Assembly: GCA_033182465.1 (NCBI GenBank)
Contig: CP137324.1
Location: forward strand, 2,170,001 to 2,234,000
DNA length: 64,000 nt
Direction of reading: 5' to 3'
From: Sanghuangporus weigelae
Taxonomy: Eukaryota > Basidiomycota > Agaricomycetes > Hymenochaetales > Hymenochaetaceae
Shown: one piece after another, positions 31,165 to 43,989 of the stretch
Layout of the letters: every line of letters starts with the position of its first letter
How positions within the stretch are numbered: the first letter of the stretch is position 1
Translations under genes and position numbers: made by a program
The notes under the pieces: generated by a model
Databases searched by the model: none
What the model saw: only the letters and a program-made list of their open reading frames with translations
Told to the model about the DNA's origin: nothing

Positions 31165-34100
31165 ATGTCATTGTCATTCAAAGAGCATACTGTAGTTGTA
31201 ACCGGTGCGGGTGGTGGCCTCGGCAAAGCGTCAGTTACCAACTTGATTGATGTAGAACGAGATCATGTTGAGCGTTTCTTAGGTACTCGTTGCTTTTCGC
31301 GTCTCGCGGTGCAAATGTTGTTGTGAACGATGTTAGCAAAGATGCCGCGCAGAAGGTCGTAGATGAGATTACGAAAGGTGCGTGGCTGACTATCTGGAGA
31401 ACGTGGACTTCTTCTGATTACTCTCTATAAGCACAGCTGGTGGAAAGGCAGTAGTCAATACGTCCTCTGTCACCGACGGCGAAGCAGTCATAAAGGCCGC
31501 TATTGACGCATTCGGCGGAATAACCATTCTCATCAATAATGCTGGCATTCTTCGAGATAAAGCCTTTAAGAATTTGTCTGACGCCGAATGGGACCTCGTC
31601 ATTCTCGTTCACCTTAAGGGAGCGTACGCGTGTACGAAAGCTGCTTGGCCAATCTTCCGCAAACAGAAATTCGGACGGATTATCAATACCGCTAGTGCTG
31701 CAGGTCTGTACGGTAACGTAGGGCAGGCAAACTACAGCGCAGCGAAGATGGGTCTCGCTACATTCTCACGGACGCTTTCGATCGAAGGAGCTAAGTATAA
31801 TATCCGTGCAACTACTATCGCACCTATGGCTGCGAGTAAGATGACAGAAACGATCATGCCACCTGAAATGCTTGCTGGTTTGAAGCCCGAGTTCGTCGCA
31901 CCTTTCGTAGCGGCGGTCGTACATCCCGATGCGCCAGATGCTGCGGGCCGTTGCTTCGAAGTCGGCGCTGGATACGTAGCGGAGATTCGTTGGGAGAGAA
32001 GCAAAGGCGCAATATTCCGCGTTGATACGTCTTTTACTCCTTCAGCGGTTAAAAAGCGCTGGGAAGAAGTTACAGACTTCACCAATGCAGATCATCCGAC
32101 CGCCCTGAGGGACGGTGACCCAGTTGTGAAAATCCTTTCGCAGCCAACTCTTTTGTCACTCACTTATTTCTATTATAGGCTAGGCTTAAACAGGCGACGA
32201 GTATTCCAGGTCCAAATCCACAATTTGACCCGGACGTCCGCTTCGACGGCAAGACAGTCATCGTTACTGGCTCAGGTGCAGGTCTCGGACGTGCTTATGC
32301 GCACATGTACGCTAGGCTCGGTGCAAATGTTGTCGTCAACGACGTCAGTGAGAAGAACGCCAATGCTGTCGTCGAAGAGATTAAGAGTGGTATGAAAACA
32401 TTCCTTTGGGATATGACTTATGTTAAATATAACGCCATGTGATTTTCAGCTGGGGGCAGGGCTGTTGCTGCAGTCTGTTCCGTTGAAGATGGAGAATCGA
32501 TTGTGAAAATTGCTACTGACGCATTTGGAACAGTCCATATCCTCGTCGCGAACGCGGGTATTCTGCGCGACAAATCATTCACAGCCATGACTGAGCAGGA
32601 ATGGGACGCCGTTGTTGCTGTGCATCTAAGGTATGGTACGGGTTTCTCTGTTGCTCTCCGGCCTATGGGCTGATTTGATCATTTGCAGGGGAACGTACAA
32701 GTGTGCAAAGGCTGTTTGGCCAGTATTCCAGAAGCAGAAGTATGGCCGAATTGTTACGACGTGCTCTCAAGTGGGAATCTGTAAGCACTTTCCGACTCCC
32801 GATTTGCTTCTAGCTGATTGTCAGGTAGACGGAAACTTTGGACAAGCAAACGTACGTCTTAGCATTGGTTTACATAGCTATGGATTCTGAAACTTCGTGA
32901 CAGTACTCAACGGCAAAGGCAGCTATTCTCGGTCTCTCGCGAACACTGGCTTTGGAAGGAAGTAGATACAACATATTGGTCAACTGCATTGCTCCGTCGG
33001 CTGGAACTGCTATGACTGCGACTATTTGGTGCGGCTCGGTTCTCTATAGTTTTCAACAGAAAGCTGAAGGGTGTGTGACAGGCCGAAAGAGATGGTCGAG
33101 GCCTTCAAAGTATGGTTTCTTGCTGATTTTCGTACCTATTTCGTCTGACATGTTATGGTAGCCGGACTATGTCGCGCCTGTCGTCGGATACCTTACGAGT
33201 GAAGGTCAGTCTATTAATCTAATACTGAGCCAATGCAGAAGTATTGATCGCTGCATTTAGCCAACGAAGAGACTACTGGAAGCCTGTTCGAAATCTCAGG
33301 CGGCTGGGCTGCCCAGACTCGCTGGCAGCGCGCAGGCGGGCATGGTTTCCCTGTGAACAAGCCTTTGACACCGGAGGCGGTCCTCGAGAAGTGGAATGCC
33401 TTCACCAATTTCGGTATGCGAAAAATAAACCTCTTCTCTCGACAGTGATGCTTAGGAAACTTGCAGATGATGGGCGGGCGACGCATCCTACGACTACGCA
33501 AGAAGCAATCCAACAGGTAAGAGGGTCCATTATGTTCTCATTCAAAGTTATCTTATTCGTAACCTTCTCAGATCATTGAGAATTTCACCAACACCGATTC
33601 CCCCGACTCTTCAGCAGAAAGCCCATATGTAGACCCAGAAGACTCCGAGCTCGTTGCGAGCGCCAAGAAAGAAGTGCCTGAGCCCACCGAGTACGAGTAT
33701 TTAGAGCGCGACATCATACTATACAACCTCGGTATTGGTGCGGAGGCAACTGAGTTACAATGGGTATACGAGAATCACGACGCGTTTGCGGCACTGCCGA
33801 CATTTGGTGTCATTCCGCAATTTCCTGCGAGCTCCGGCATTCCATTAGATTGGTTACCGAATTATAACCCTGTATGTGAATTTCCTTTCGAGTTTGTGTA
33901 AGTGGCTGACTCGAATGCTGCGCAGGCAAAACTTCTCCATGGAGAACAGTATCTATCGGTCAAGGGGCCAATACCGACGAGCGGCAAGCTGGTCAACAAG
34001 GCGAGGTCAGAGCAACAATCATTTAGCTATACGGGTGCTTTTAGGATGCTAATTATAAACTTTTTTGATATGACTCAGGCTTCTTGAGGCATTGGACAAG

Positions 34101-35074
34101 GGAAAAGCCGCTGCTGTGACGTCTGTGGTCGAGACGACAGATGCATCGACTGGTAAAGTAATCTTCGAGAACCAATCAACTGTATTCATCAGAGGAAGCG
34201 GTGGTTTCGGAGGGAGGAAGACTGGTTCAGGTAACTAACAATTCTCTTCCCTTGATTCATACCGATTGATCAGATCACTAATGCGGGATCTTGATTGCTA
34301 AGACCGGGGACCAGCGACGGCATCTAATGCACCTCCCAAACGTGCGCCTGATGCAGTGGTCGAGGAGAAGACAAGTCCGTCACAGGCAGCACTTTATCGG
34401 TAAGTTGTATTGTTGCCTTCAAGCATCTCAGGAGCTTCGGCTTCCCTTTCTTAGGACTTCGTTGAGGCTATACGTACTGATTTTCTTTTCGCTGTTACAG
34501 ATTAAGTGGCGACTATAATCCTCTTCATGTGCGTTTACTCAAATTATCGCGCACTGCAATTCAATTTTGCCTGATGCAACTTGATATTTTCTAGATCCTT
34601 CCGGAGTTCGCTGCTATCGGCGGGTTTGACAGGCCTATTCTGCATGGTGCGTGTGTCGATCAAACTAAATCCTACATGCTAAATCGAAAATGAACGGTTC
34701 CAATGATACTGTCGTGCACAGGCCTCTGTTCCATGGGCATCTCAGGAAAACATGTACTCAAGACTTTCGGTCCGTACGAGGATATCAAAGTCCGGTACGT
34801 ATCTTATCTTTTTAGTTGCTATTCTCCATTCTAACATGTCCTGTCATTTAGCTTCGCGGGTGTCGTGTACCCCGGTGAGACACTCGTCACGGAGATGTGG
34901 AAGGAAGGAAACAAAGTCATCTTCAGTATGCTCTCATTCCGTGTTCCCTTCAAATCATTAGTGAAGTTACTGATTGTTTCATGTGTAGCCACGAAAGTCA
35001 AGGAACGAGGAACGAAGGTACTGGCTGCCGCAGGTGCCACTCTCTCATCTGGATCAGGCAAGGCGAAACTATGA
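31165..35074 (+). CDS. fox2: Peroxisomal multifunctional beta-oxidation enzyme type 2 (Fox2)
   Basis: A protein of about 900 residues in many exons. Two short-chain dehydrogenase domains follow each other. The first has [25 protein letters not shown] and the catalytic S/Y-x-x-x-K in [10 protein letters not shown] and NYSAAK. The second has [30 protein letters not shown] and [19 protein letters not shown]. Then comes a MaoC-like hydratase-2 half with [11 protein letters not shown], the hot-dog signature [19 protein letters not shown] and PILHGLCSMG. The protein ends in AKL, a type 1 peroxisomal targeting signal. It catalyses hydration of trans-2-enoyl-CoA to (3R)-hydroxyacyl-CoA and its oxidation, the second and third steps of fungal peroxisomal beta-oxidation. 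There is no SCP2 domain, as usual in fungi. Confidence 0.93.
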
Positions 35075-36008
35075 TGTGTGCAAGAGGCAAAGGTCCATTG
35101 GTTTGCCTTCTATCGTTTAAATGTACACGTAATAAAATGCACAGTAATTGCTCTTGTTCATCCGACGCACTCGTACACATATGTTGTATCCTTATTCCTG
35201 AGAGAAGAACCTGAAACAAACATTTGTCATATATACTTGAGCCATTTGTATTGAAAAAATGGTGGTTATTAAGTACCATTCTTCATTCGTCTATTGTCTG
35301 TCTGCCCATCTGTCTATTTCAGGAACAAAGGAACAAGATTTATATACAATAAGCAGCTCGGGCAACCAGTGAGAACGAGAAACAATCACTCAGCAAAAGA
35401 CAATAGAAAAGAAAGGAAAAAGAGAAAAAGCAAAGGACGGATGGTGGACAGAAGGGGCTCGACTGCAGCGATAAAGCGAAATTGTTGCCGAAAGATTATG
35501 ACCATGCGAATTCGTCGTATATGCGCCTATCGATACAAGTTCGAGTCCAAGTTCACATGTGTAGCCAGAAGTCAATAAGAGACAAGCCAAAGTGAAAGTA
35601 TAAATGAAGGAGCTAGGAGGAGAATGAAGGAACAAGTGGCGATTAGTTGGGAGTTGGAAGAAAGGGGAGGAAGAAGCGACGCTGTGAAATAAGGACGTAA
35701 AGGTCATATAATACTATAGAGGTATCATTCACATGAGCAAACGAGGATGGAAAGAAGCAGCGGTAAAATGAAGAGAATGTGGGAACTTGAAGAGGTGTGA
35801 ATGAGGATGGTGACTGATACTGGTTTCGACAGGAGGATGAGGTACGTGTGATACTGCCCTTCGAAGACAACGAAATATATACCCGACAAAGTCCTAACTC
35901 TAGAGAAGAAAAGCTAGAAGCGAAGTTAACGCCGTTCGCACGGCGAATCGTGTTCGCCTGCATTTACGGCACCACAGCAGAAACGTGTCGTCCACACCAG
36001 ATCGGCGC
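35075..36008. other. Intergenic region between convergent genes
   Basis: About 930 bases, A/G-rich on the plus strand in 35380-35680. It contains only short antisense ORFs with low-complexity translations. It should hold both 3' UTRs. No gene is recognised. Confidence 0.5.
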
Positions 36009-39000
36009 TTATGAGCACGTCCTGAGCACCTCTGATATCGTGCTACATAAAAACGGAGATTAAAAACACGAGTTAGCAATGCACCAGACCCCGAAATATC
36101 CGAAAGGTAGAGAAGGCACAACAGGGATGGGGTATGATACGGGAAATGACATCGGAGCATGAACTGAATAGAAGCTCGGAAGGAAGCTCACCTGCCAGGG
36201 TAGAACCAGAACGATATGGCGATGATGATATATAGGCCTACAGCAGGAGTCCGAACATTGTCAATTGACACAATACGAAGAGGTAGAAGAATAACGTACA
36301 CATCAGGATCATGCCTTCTAACCAATTTGACTATAAACGCAAATCGTCACTTATACAGATACTCAGCACAATGCCCAGATCGGACTGCGTACCTTCCCGT
36401 CCTGCACGACATAATTTACCGTGAGCACCGCGAGGAAGAGCGTCTGCAAGGCAATTGTAATCAGCCTTGAGAGCATCGGAGATCGATGAAGAATATAGTA
36501 CATACGACAGACTCGAACGGGTCAAACAGAAGCAAGAGAGGTTTACCCAAGCCCCACGCGATGATGACCATGAGTCTACATTAAAGTTGAACTTCCAATT
36601 TTTCAGGCTAAATCTACGGGAGCTTACGGAATGACGAATAGGGCGATTTGCTAAACATAAACCAGTATTAGCTCTTTTTCCGAGCATCAAGAGAATAACT
36701 TGGAAGACTTACGATACTCGACCCAACAGCAACTCCAATACTTAAAGTCAGCTTATCTTTCACCGACACGGTAACCGCCGTAACATGTTCCGCAGCGTTG
36801 CCTACAATCGGCAAGAGGATAAGACCAACCCATTGCTTACTGATCCCGCTGTCAGTCGTGAACTTATCAATGCTGTCGACGAGGAACTCCGCTGTGACTG
36901 CGACCAAAACGGTGACAACCGCGAGTAATCCAATACACACAGGGAAACTCAAACTCGGCGTCTCCGTTTCCTCGTCTTCATCCTCCTTGCGCTGTGGTTG
37001 ACCCTCGGCGTCTGCAGCATTGGGCGCGTATGCTTCGTCGCTATGGTGCTCTACACTCCCATTGATTGCATTCCCGTTGACTGTACTTCCGTTCTTCTCC
37101 TTCGAGTCCCCATTTGTTGCGAGTACCTCGCCAGTTCCAGGGTCACGCCCAGGGCTCCTGCGGAACCGCCTCTTCACCTTGTTTACCACAGCGTGAGCTG
37201 ATATATCTTGATCATGTGGTGTTGACTTGAAGTCCGCATCATGATTATCCTTTTATCATCCAGTCCATAAGCATCTTGCCAAACCCGTGTACGTGAAAAC
37301 TTGTTTACCGTGTAGAGTGAGGCATGCGACCACAGCTGGAAGACCAAATACGACCCATATACTATACACGAAGTGCGTTAGTTGCTAACAATAGGATCAT
37401 CGGAGCAGAAACAGAACACGTACTGAAAAGCAATACAATTGCAACGCCATGGCTGAGCTTCTCGATATCCGCAAGCTCCTGAGGATCCGACAACGGATCA
37501 GCCGAGGACGACGATTCGGGCTCCACCGCAAAATGGAATGCGGCTGTCGTCGCAAGTATCCATTCAAGACCAAAATCAAGTCCATCAGGTCCATTATGAA
37601 GCGAAGTGAAGCCAAGCAAGATGAAAAGAAAATTTATTAGCTCAAACAAGCGCCGCCAAACCGAAATGAGGCGAGTTAGAAGACGTACCGGGCAGTAGCA
37701 CAGCGACAACGCTGAGCGTCAACAGCGAGGCGTTGATCTGACTAGCGCCTGTTGTCCCGGGAATTATATAGGCGCCCAGAACAAGCGCCAAGAAGCACCA
37801 TGACGCCGAGGAAGCAAATGTTGGATCGACATGGGCGCCAAGAGCACCAAGGAGTGTACGTTAATCCCGAGTTGCACAGCACGAAATGCGATTCCGGATT
37901 TGTGTGGATAACGAATTAGGATTCAGAGAAGTGCAGAAGGAATCAGTCAGTAAGCGCCCATGCCAGTGAAGCAAGTGGAGACAAAACAGGTAAATCCCAG
38001 ATGTGGGTATCAGAGAACAGTCAAGCAACGAATATTTACGTACTTGCACCAAAACCCTGTTCCTGAAATCTCATACCACCTGCGAAGAAGCACATGCCGA
38101 GTACCAACACTATTCAGGACAAAGAGGATCAGAATCAGACGTATCACGCGATTCTGGTGGAAAGATGGACGCACGTAGGTTGCTTAGAATCGATCCCACA
38201 ACTACGCAAGAATAGACGTCAGTTCTCTGGTGTACCCAATGGAGCGTTGCGCGGAGCAACGTTCGTCGAAAGTGACGAAATGAATTGCCAGCTCACGCGA
38301 TGATTGGACAATCTCCAGCTCGCATTTTATAATCGCGATAATCTAGGACGTGCGTTAGTAAAAAGTCCAAATCCGGATTTGATGGATAAAGGGAATTTGG
38401 TCGTTCCGAAAAGGGAGAGTGCACTTACGGCTACAATGAGCTCAACACTGCGCATCCGCGGATTACGGGAACAAAAATGCCACAGAAGTTCATCAGCAAC
38501 CAACACAGACAGGTATCGCGGATAAAAATTGCCTCGGCACTTACGCGTTTCCCTGCCGAACAGAAAAATGGGATGGAAGCATGAGGATGGGACAAATTTG
38601 AAGAACGTGTGGCGAGAAGCCTGAGACGTACCAACGTGGCATTGAGAAGTCCAGCCAAAGTTTGCCCAACTCGCATTGACATCTCGTCCGTCGCAAAAGA
38701 TAGGAGCTGTCACGAATATCAGAGGAACATCAGAGAAAGAAAATGACTTTTCAAGCATGCCTGAGCAAGGGGAATGATTGCCAAGAAAGATGCTATAAAC
38801 AAGCTTAGATGTCGTCATTAAAGGGAGGAGAGTAATTTAACACTCACTGATGAATATCGGCATGTCATCGCCCGGTTTGACGAAATGCAAAATCCACTGT
38901 TTCCACTCCGTTGCAGATCAATTACTTCCGTGCAGGAATGCAGAACACGCCTACCGATACTGGGATTAACAACAGTAGGACATTTAACCCTGACAAGTTT

Positions 39001-39296
39001 GCGTAAGTTCGGTGTTCGTGCCTCTGTTGTTTGAAGGGCAAGGACTCACAAGAACCAAAGACAATCTTCCTTATTTGTTGTAAAATTCCTGGAGGATTTC
39101 CCACTGGCTTCTCTGGTTGAAAATGAGAGGACATTGTAAATGATAATGTCCTCGACTTCTTGCGTTCTCCTTTTCTAGTTATCCGACTGAGGAACGGTTT
39201 CTTCGATACATTCGTTGCTGTGCGAGATTGTGGCGCCACCTCGACTGAATCAGTGGAAAGGTCCTGGACCGAATCTGTGCGTGGCTCATTATTCAT
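36009..39296 (-). CDS. vcx1: Vacuolar Ca2+/H+ exchanger (CAX/VCX1 family)
   Basis: Built from about 14 exons. A basic, Ser-rich N-terminus (from ATG 39296) leads into WLNVLLLLIPVSWILHFVKP, FLAIIPLAQ, the c-1 region SMRVGQTLAGLLNATLGNAV with ELIVAIIAI, SILSNLLLVLGMCFFAGG, then LSVVAVLLPAAFHFAVEP, IYGSYLVFQLWSHASLYT, an acidic-hydrophilic loop with a DEDEETE cluster, and the second half: EFLVDSIDKF, GLILLPIVGNAAEHVTAVTV (c-2 repeat), IALFVIP, LLLLFDPFES, NYVVQDGKSNWLEGMIL and a tail ending TISEVLRTCS. The paired GNA(V/A)E motifs are the cation-binding sites. It moves cytosolic Ca2+ into the vacuole in exchange for protons. One intron (38760-38707) seems to use a GC donor. Confidence 0.9.
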
Positions 39297-39827
39297 ACTT
39301 CGGCCTGTGCAGTAGGCACGGTTGAAATGGGCGTCAGCCTAGTTAGGTAAATCCCGAGATGGGAGGGAATATGTACATGCCTGGCAAGTCAGTTACGGGA
39401 GACATGATGGAGAAACGAGGGAAGGAACGACAAGGAATGAATGGCGAGTAATTGTATATATATCCCGTTGATGAGAAGAAGGGCTCCAGCCAGCACTAAA
39501 TACTGGAGCACGACGTAGATAGTGGTAATGATTATATAATACAACTTCTTGTTTCTCACATATTTTCCTGCACAGCCTCCCAATAAAATAAAATAAACCT
39601 ATGCACGGCACGAAGAACTTTGGCCTGATCTACAACTCATCTGCGTCTCTCCAGAACACTCTTCAGAAGCTTCACTGGCTCTTGAACTCCTAGATCGAAT
39701 TTTGAGGTTGACTCGAAACGGTCAACAATTAGCACCTAATCCGGCAATTACCTCGACAAAGGATTCGCCTGGGACATTCCCGTCCGCAGTCCCTTTTCCA
39801 CCGGCCGCGCACGTCTACTCGGTCACC

Positions 39828-40424
39828 TCACCGCGGCTTTACCACCGCGTTTCGGGCATGAGTCTGCATGAGTTTGGCCGCCGGATCAATGGACAAATTT
39901 ACGATTGTATTTAGGCGAACAGCCGGCCGGCCTAGATACATGCGTTGTGGGTACCCACGCCTCAGTCTCGGCCACTCGAGATCTGTATAGAAACCGATGA
40001 TCTTGAACAGCGGTCCTTTGTCCGTAATTCTGCAGTGTTGACACGCACGGCTTTCTGAACTGGAATAAGCGGGTACTTTCGAAATCGTATCCTGGCGACT
40101 GTAGCGCACTGTAGCGCACTTTTCGCGATGTCGATTACCTTTCTCTGCTACTGCGTCCGTTTCGGAGGGACCCGTGTCTATAAGATACAGCGTCAAGTCA
40201 CCTTTATGCATCTTTGCTATTCGTATTGCTTTTGACGCGCATGAGAAGCTCTGCTGGTGTCGTACCACTGTTGGCTCTGTACAAGCGACTGCCTCCGAAT
40301 ATCCCGCCATCTCCATGCCGATGCTGGCGGCTCGCACGACTGTGACTACTAGCGGTGCACGTCTATCTAAATGTCTCTCACAAACCGACGATGTACAGTC
40401 CAATCCGCTTACATGCAGTATCAT
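39828..40424 (-). CDS. Hypothetical ORF, 198 codons
   Basis: A single open frame starting MILHVSGLDCTSSVCERHLD. The composition is mixed, with many Arg and Ser residues and no membrane segment, signal or domain that I know. It lies in the middle of a gene-poor interval. It could be a lineage-specific gene or a chance ORF; nothing in the sequence around it (clear splice sites, convincing promoter) decides the matter. Confidence 0.2.
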   Translation of the reverse strand: MILHVSGLDCTSSVCERHLDRRAPLVVTVVRAASIGMEMAGYSEAVACTEPTVVRHQQSFSCASKAIRIAKMHKGDLTLYLIDTGPSETDAVAEKGNRHREKCATVRYSRQDTISKVPAYSSSESRACQHCRITDKGPLFKIIGFYTDLEWPRLRRGYPQRMYLGRPAVRLNTIVNLSIDPAAKLMQTHARNAVVKPR

Positions 40425-41851
40425 TATGGTTTTGACATGTATCCGCGCTAGATTACCTGCTAGACGCTAGCACTGTACATCATCAAGGTATTCCAGCTAG
40501 TCACCCAGACCCAGACCTCAAGGTTGTTATGACTGCTCTAGTATCGGTCTAGGCTATCTTCTTTCTTTGTCTCTGTAAACTATCGCGCTTACACTGTTAC
40601 AGCCGAATGCTTCTTCCCCCCCAGATCGTGGTCACATATTTCGCCTTCCAATATAGAAAGACAGCGTGGTCTCTTGAACTTCGCAATGAGGCAACAAACT
40701 CTAACACAATCGAGATTTCTTTCGTGATATTATCCTACTTCCGGGCATTCAGCTCATCATCACGAGGCCGTCTCCACAACATTTAGAAAGCGCAATCACA
40801 CCCTTAATACGAGGAGTTTAGGACCAACAATAGGGTTCAATGCTCACCACCCGAAATCAAGTCAAGTCTCTCCAACGTTTTTGTTCCGTTCTGCAGCAAG
40901 GTAAGCGATATGGATCCAACTACGGAATGACCGCGCGAAATCATCTGCTGCCCCTGTCCTGCAAAGACACGTGTGGTGGGGTCTAGATGGGACTCTCATT
41001 TTCTGGGATGAAGGGTGAAAAGATGCAAAGATCTTGAGAACAAAAATAGCAGGGAGACAATTTTTACTACACCATTTATTCATTTACGATGGTCAGTATA
41101 GCGAAATCTTAAGGATCGGGTACATTGGCATATTCGTGTCATTTAATCCCTCAGCTCTTCTCCTTTTCCAAAATCAGGATGCGACAATCCAGGGTAACTC
41201 TGGAAAAGGAGGTGCTTTGCACAATCAATGTTATTTTTATTCTTAGTAAGGCAACAAAAAGAGCCGATGAATGTGTGGGAAGTGCTTAGCGGATGCTGTG
41301 TGGAAGTCTGGGGGGAGAAGACTCACGCGGAAAACGAACGGAAGGAAGACTTCGGACATTGAAGTTAGAAACGTGGGTGGAAAAATATTCTTATTGATGG
41401 CAAAGTACAGTGCGCGGAGGCTATGCATAGTCTTCCAAGCAAATCAATGCAATGCTATCCTAATATACGACTCACGATAATGAGCCGCAGCAGCGTCTGA
41501 ATGCTTTCTGGTTAGCGTGGAATCTTTGTCGGTACTGCCTCCTTTTGTCTAGACTTGCGGCGCAACATTCGTCTGTGCAGACGCGCAGTACGAGTGTATA
41601 AGTGCGACAGGAAGGATTTCGCTCTAATGCGGGAAGACACAGGTTTACGATTGAGCTTACTCATTTTCGATGCGAAGAGTATCCGGTCCAGAATCATCGC
41701 AATAACATAGATGTTATTCGATCGAGTGCCGTATGAGACTTTGAAGACATCGTAGGACAGTGCACGATGGAAGCACTAGAAATCTAGGATTTCATGGCAC
41801 GAGGCAGATCGATTTTGGTTCGTGATTTTGTGTCAATCGAGGCGCCACATC

Positions 41852-42235
41852 TTACACAGAAAACCACAGGTCTCGCGATGCATAGTCTGTTAAAGGAAGC
41901 TTCAAAAGACGATGCGCTTCAAAATTGATGAGTATTAGCGAATCTCCGTCGAGAACGCCTAACTGCGCGCTCATACCAAAGATATTCAGAGACGGCTCCG
42001 CAGGGCCTCCGTGAATGATAAAGAAGCCTTGTGACCCTAGTACCAATAATCCGATTTGATGTAATCCAGAGGTCTCTCCACCATGCATCGTGACTTCAGC
42101 GCTACGAGGAGCTGGCGTCGCACTCGTGGCATAGGGCGTCAAGGACCTATAGCATGGACGTGCAACGTCTGGGAACCACCTAGCAGTTTTTACCTTGTAA
42201 GGCAGTAAAGATCGCAGGAGGCCACTATGGTCCAT
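41852..42235 (-). CDS. Hypothetical ORF, 127 codons
   Basis: Starts MDHSGLLRSLLPYKVKTARW; the middle reads LVLGSQGFFIIHGGPAEPSL. Composition is fairly protein-like but no family is recognised. Another minus-strand ORF lies immediately upstream (42235-42432) and may be an additional exon. Low confidence. Confidence 0.25.
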   Translation of the reverse strand: MDHSGLLRSLLPYKVKTARWFPDVARPCYRSLTPYATSATPAPRSAEVTMHGGETSGLHQIGLLVLGSQGFFIIHGGPAEPSLNIFGMSAQLGVLDGDSLILINFEAHRLLKLPLTDYASRDLWFSV

Positions 42236-42688
42236 CAGCGTCGCGAGATGAGAATTATAATAGAAAGGATATCATTGAGCACCCTGTGCGGCATCTTCTT
42301 CCTTATCCTAGAACCTGATTGGACCCGCTGAGGCCAGAAGCTTGATGTTGCATCATTTCGCCATCGCACAGCCATAATACACTTCATACAATTATGGTCA
42401 GAGAATTGAAAGAAGATGAGAATATCATCCAATCAAAGGTGTCTCGGAAGGATCGAGGATGCCGGATCGAGCTGGTGAGGCTAGGGAGCATCTTGAGAGC
42501 TAATTTCGGTCAGAGTTACAATATCGGTGAATCGTCGGGAAGCAAGTTATGGCTTCTGTGACTTTGACCGTGCATGAATTCTGTAGAATATATATGAATC
42601 TTCTATAATTTGACTTGGGAAGAGCCACGAATGTAGGTTAGCGATCTATCATCTAGAAGAATTAGTAGCAAGCAATGAACTCTAACGA

Positions 42689-43732
42689 CTATAAGAATGC
42701 AAGCTCGATGTTCCAAAAGATGGGTTTGGAAGTCGAGATATACACTTCTTTCGCGATGGCGGCATTAGAGGATGACACGAGCCCGTCAAATGAAGATTCC
42801 TTGTTTTCTGTAGGCTCATTAATTTAAAGAGATTGAAAAAGACTTGGAAGCACACCTAGATTCCAACGTAGGCCTCGCGTGGACAGAATCGTCGAGTCGA
42901 CGCCTATGGGCAGAAGACCGCACGTCGGGCCGATCAGGTTCGCGTCGATCTCGATTAGATGTTCTCCCTTCGGAACGCAAGTAAGAAGCTGACTTCTCCA
43001 CGACGTAATGGTAGGCTCATACCTCGTCCAAACACCATCCGACGTTTTCGTCGGTCACCACAAATGTACTTTTTCGACGTTTCCGGAGTTTATGCAAATA
43101 CGAGACTGTATGAATTGTCTGATCAAACCGGCCCGATAAACCGCCGAGAATTATAATTGTGAACTGCGCCATTGTTCCAGGTCAGACACCACACTTGATG
43201 CCAGTCGAAAAATGTGCACCTGAGCCAGACTAGGAGTTGAAGACTCGATTTCTTCGATGGTTGACATGCACTTCATTAAATCAGTAGAATTTTGATCTTC
43301 ATCCTTGATTATGGAAACGCCCTTTTCAATCACCTTTAGTCAAATTTTCATAGCAAGAGCGCGCATGACGCTTACAAGCTTCGCGAAGTTTTCCCTGACA
43401 TCACACCGTAGCGAGTCCAAGTCGCCCTTGATAAGCTCCGGGATAAAACTGTTCGGTGTTCCCAGCGGAGAATCAGCTCCGCAGAGAGTTCGGGTATGTT
43501 TGAGATAGCCTCACTCGCTAGTTTCGAGGTCGGAGCTTGCTTGCAACACGCTCCATAGTCTATTCGCACCGCCGTCAGCACATGCATGCCATTCACAGGC
43601 GCGCCAGACGCGTTTGAGCAGCTCCGCAGAAAATGGCTGGTTTAGGATGATTAATGCACGTCGTTCTTCATTTGCAGTTATTTGGCTAGAAAGTGGTTGC
43701 AGGAATTGCGTGGACCATTGACGCACAGACAT
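42689..43732 (-). CDS. Thiamine pyrophosphokinase
   Basis: Six exons (43732-43515, 43448-43376, 43333-43220, 43163-43023, 42967-42856, 42807-42689) give 258 residues. Family blocks in order: RALIILNQPF, WHACADGGANRLW, FIPELIKGDLDSLR, DEDQNSTDLMKC, IIILGGLSGRFDQTIHT, FVVTDENVGWCLDEGEHLIE, IGPTCGLLPIG, STRGLRWNL and the end-piece FDGLVSSSNA. DGGAN, GDLDS and DQNSTD bind Mg-ATP and thiamine. It makes thiamine diphosphate from thiamine and ATP in the cytosol. An alternative ATG 36 bases upstream (43768) is possible; 43732 gives a start (MSVRQWST) nearer the family's usual length. It is divergent from mex67 with a shared upstream region of about 260 bases. Confidence 0.92.
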
Positions 43733-43989
43733 TATGGTTAGAGAAGTGTGCTGGGCACGGTGAGTCATTAAAGGGTAATGTACTTGTAATCGTGAGAATA
43801 TATGACTAAGAGGTTGGAGTCAAGTCGCAAAGTCGTCGGGAACTGTCACAACACACTCTTGACTCTGACGTCCACCGCCGTTGCCGTCGCTGCTGTTCGA
43901 CTCGACCTTCTCGTCGTCGACATCCAGCGCATTTCATTACGTGTTAATCCCCTCTACAGGCCGGCGCCGCAACTCAGAACGACGTCGTG

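Larger units (their letters stand above)
39297..42688. other. Long gene-poor interval
   Basis: About 3.4 kb with no gene I can support. Two minus-strand ORFs stand out in length: 39828-40424 (198 codons) and 41852-42235 (127 codons). Neither resembles a known family and neither has a partner exon that I trust. A short tandem duplication of CTGTAGCGCA occurs near 40100. The rest is AT-rich and without visible repeats. Confidence 0.45.

Noticed and set aside
35390-35963. Overlapping minus-strand ORFs of about 105 codons
   Set aside because: Their Ser/Leu/Phe-rich translations come from A/G-rich plus-strand sequence in an intergenic region; no domain or splice pattern supports them.
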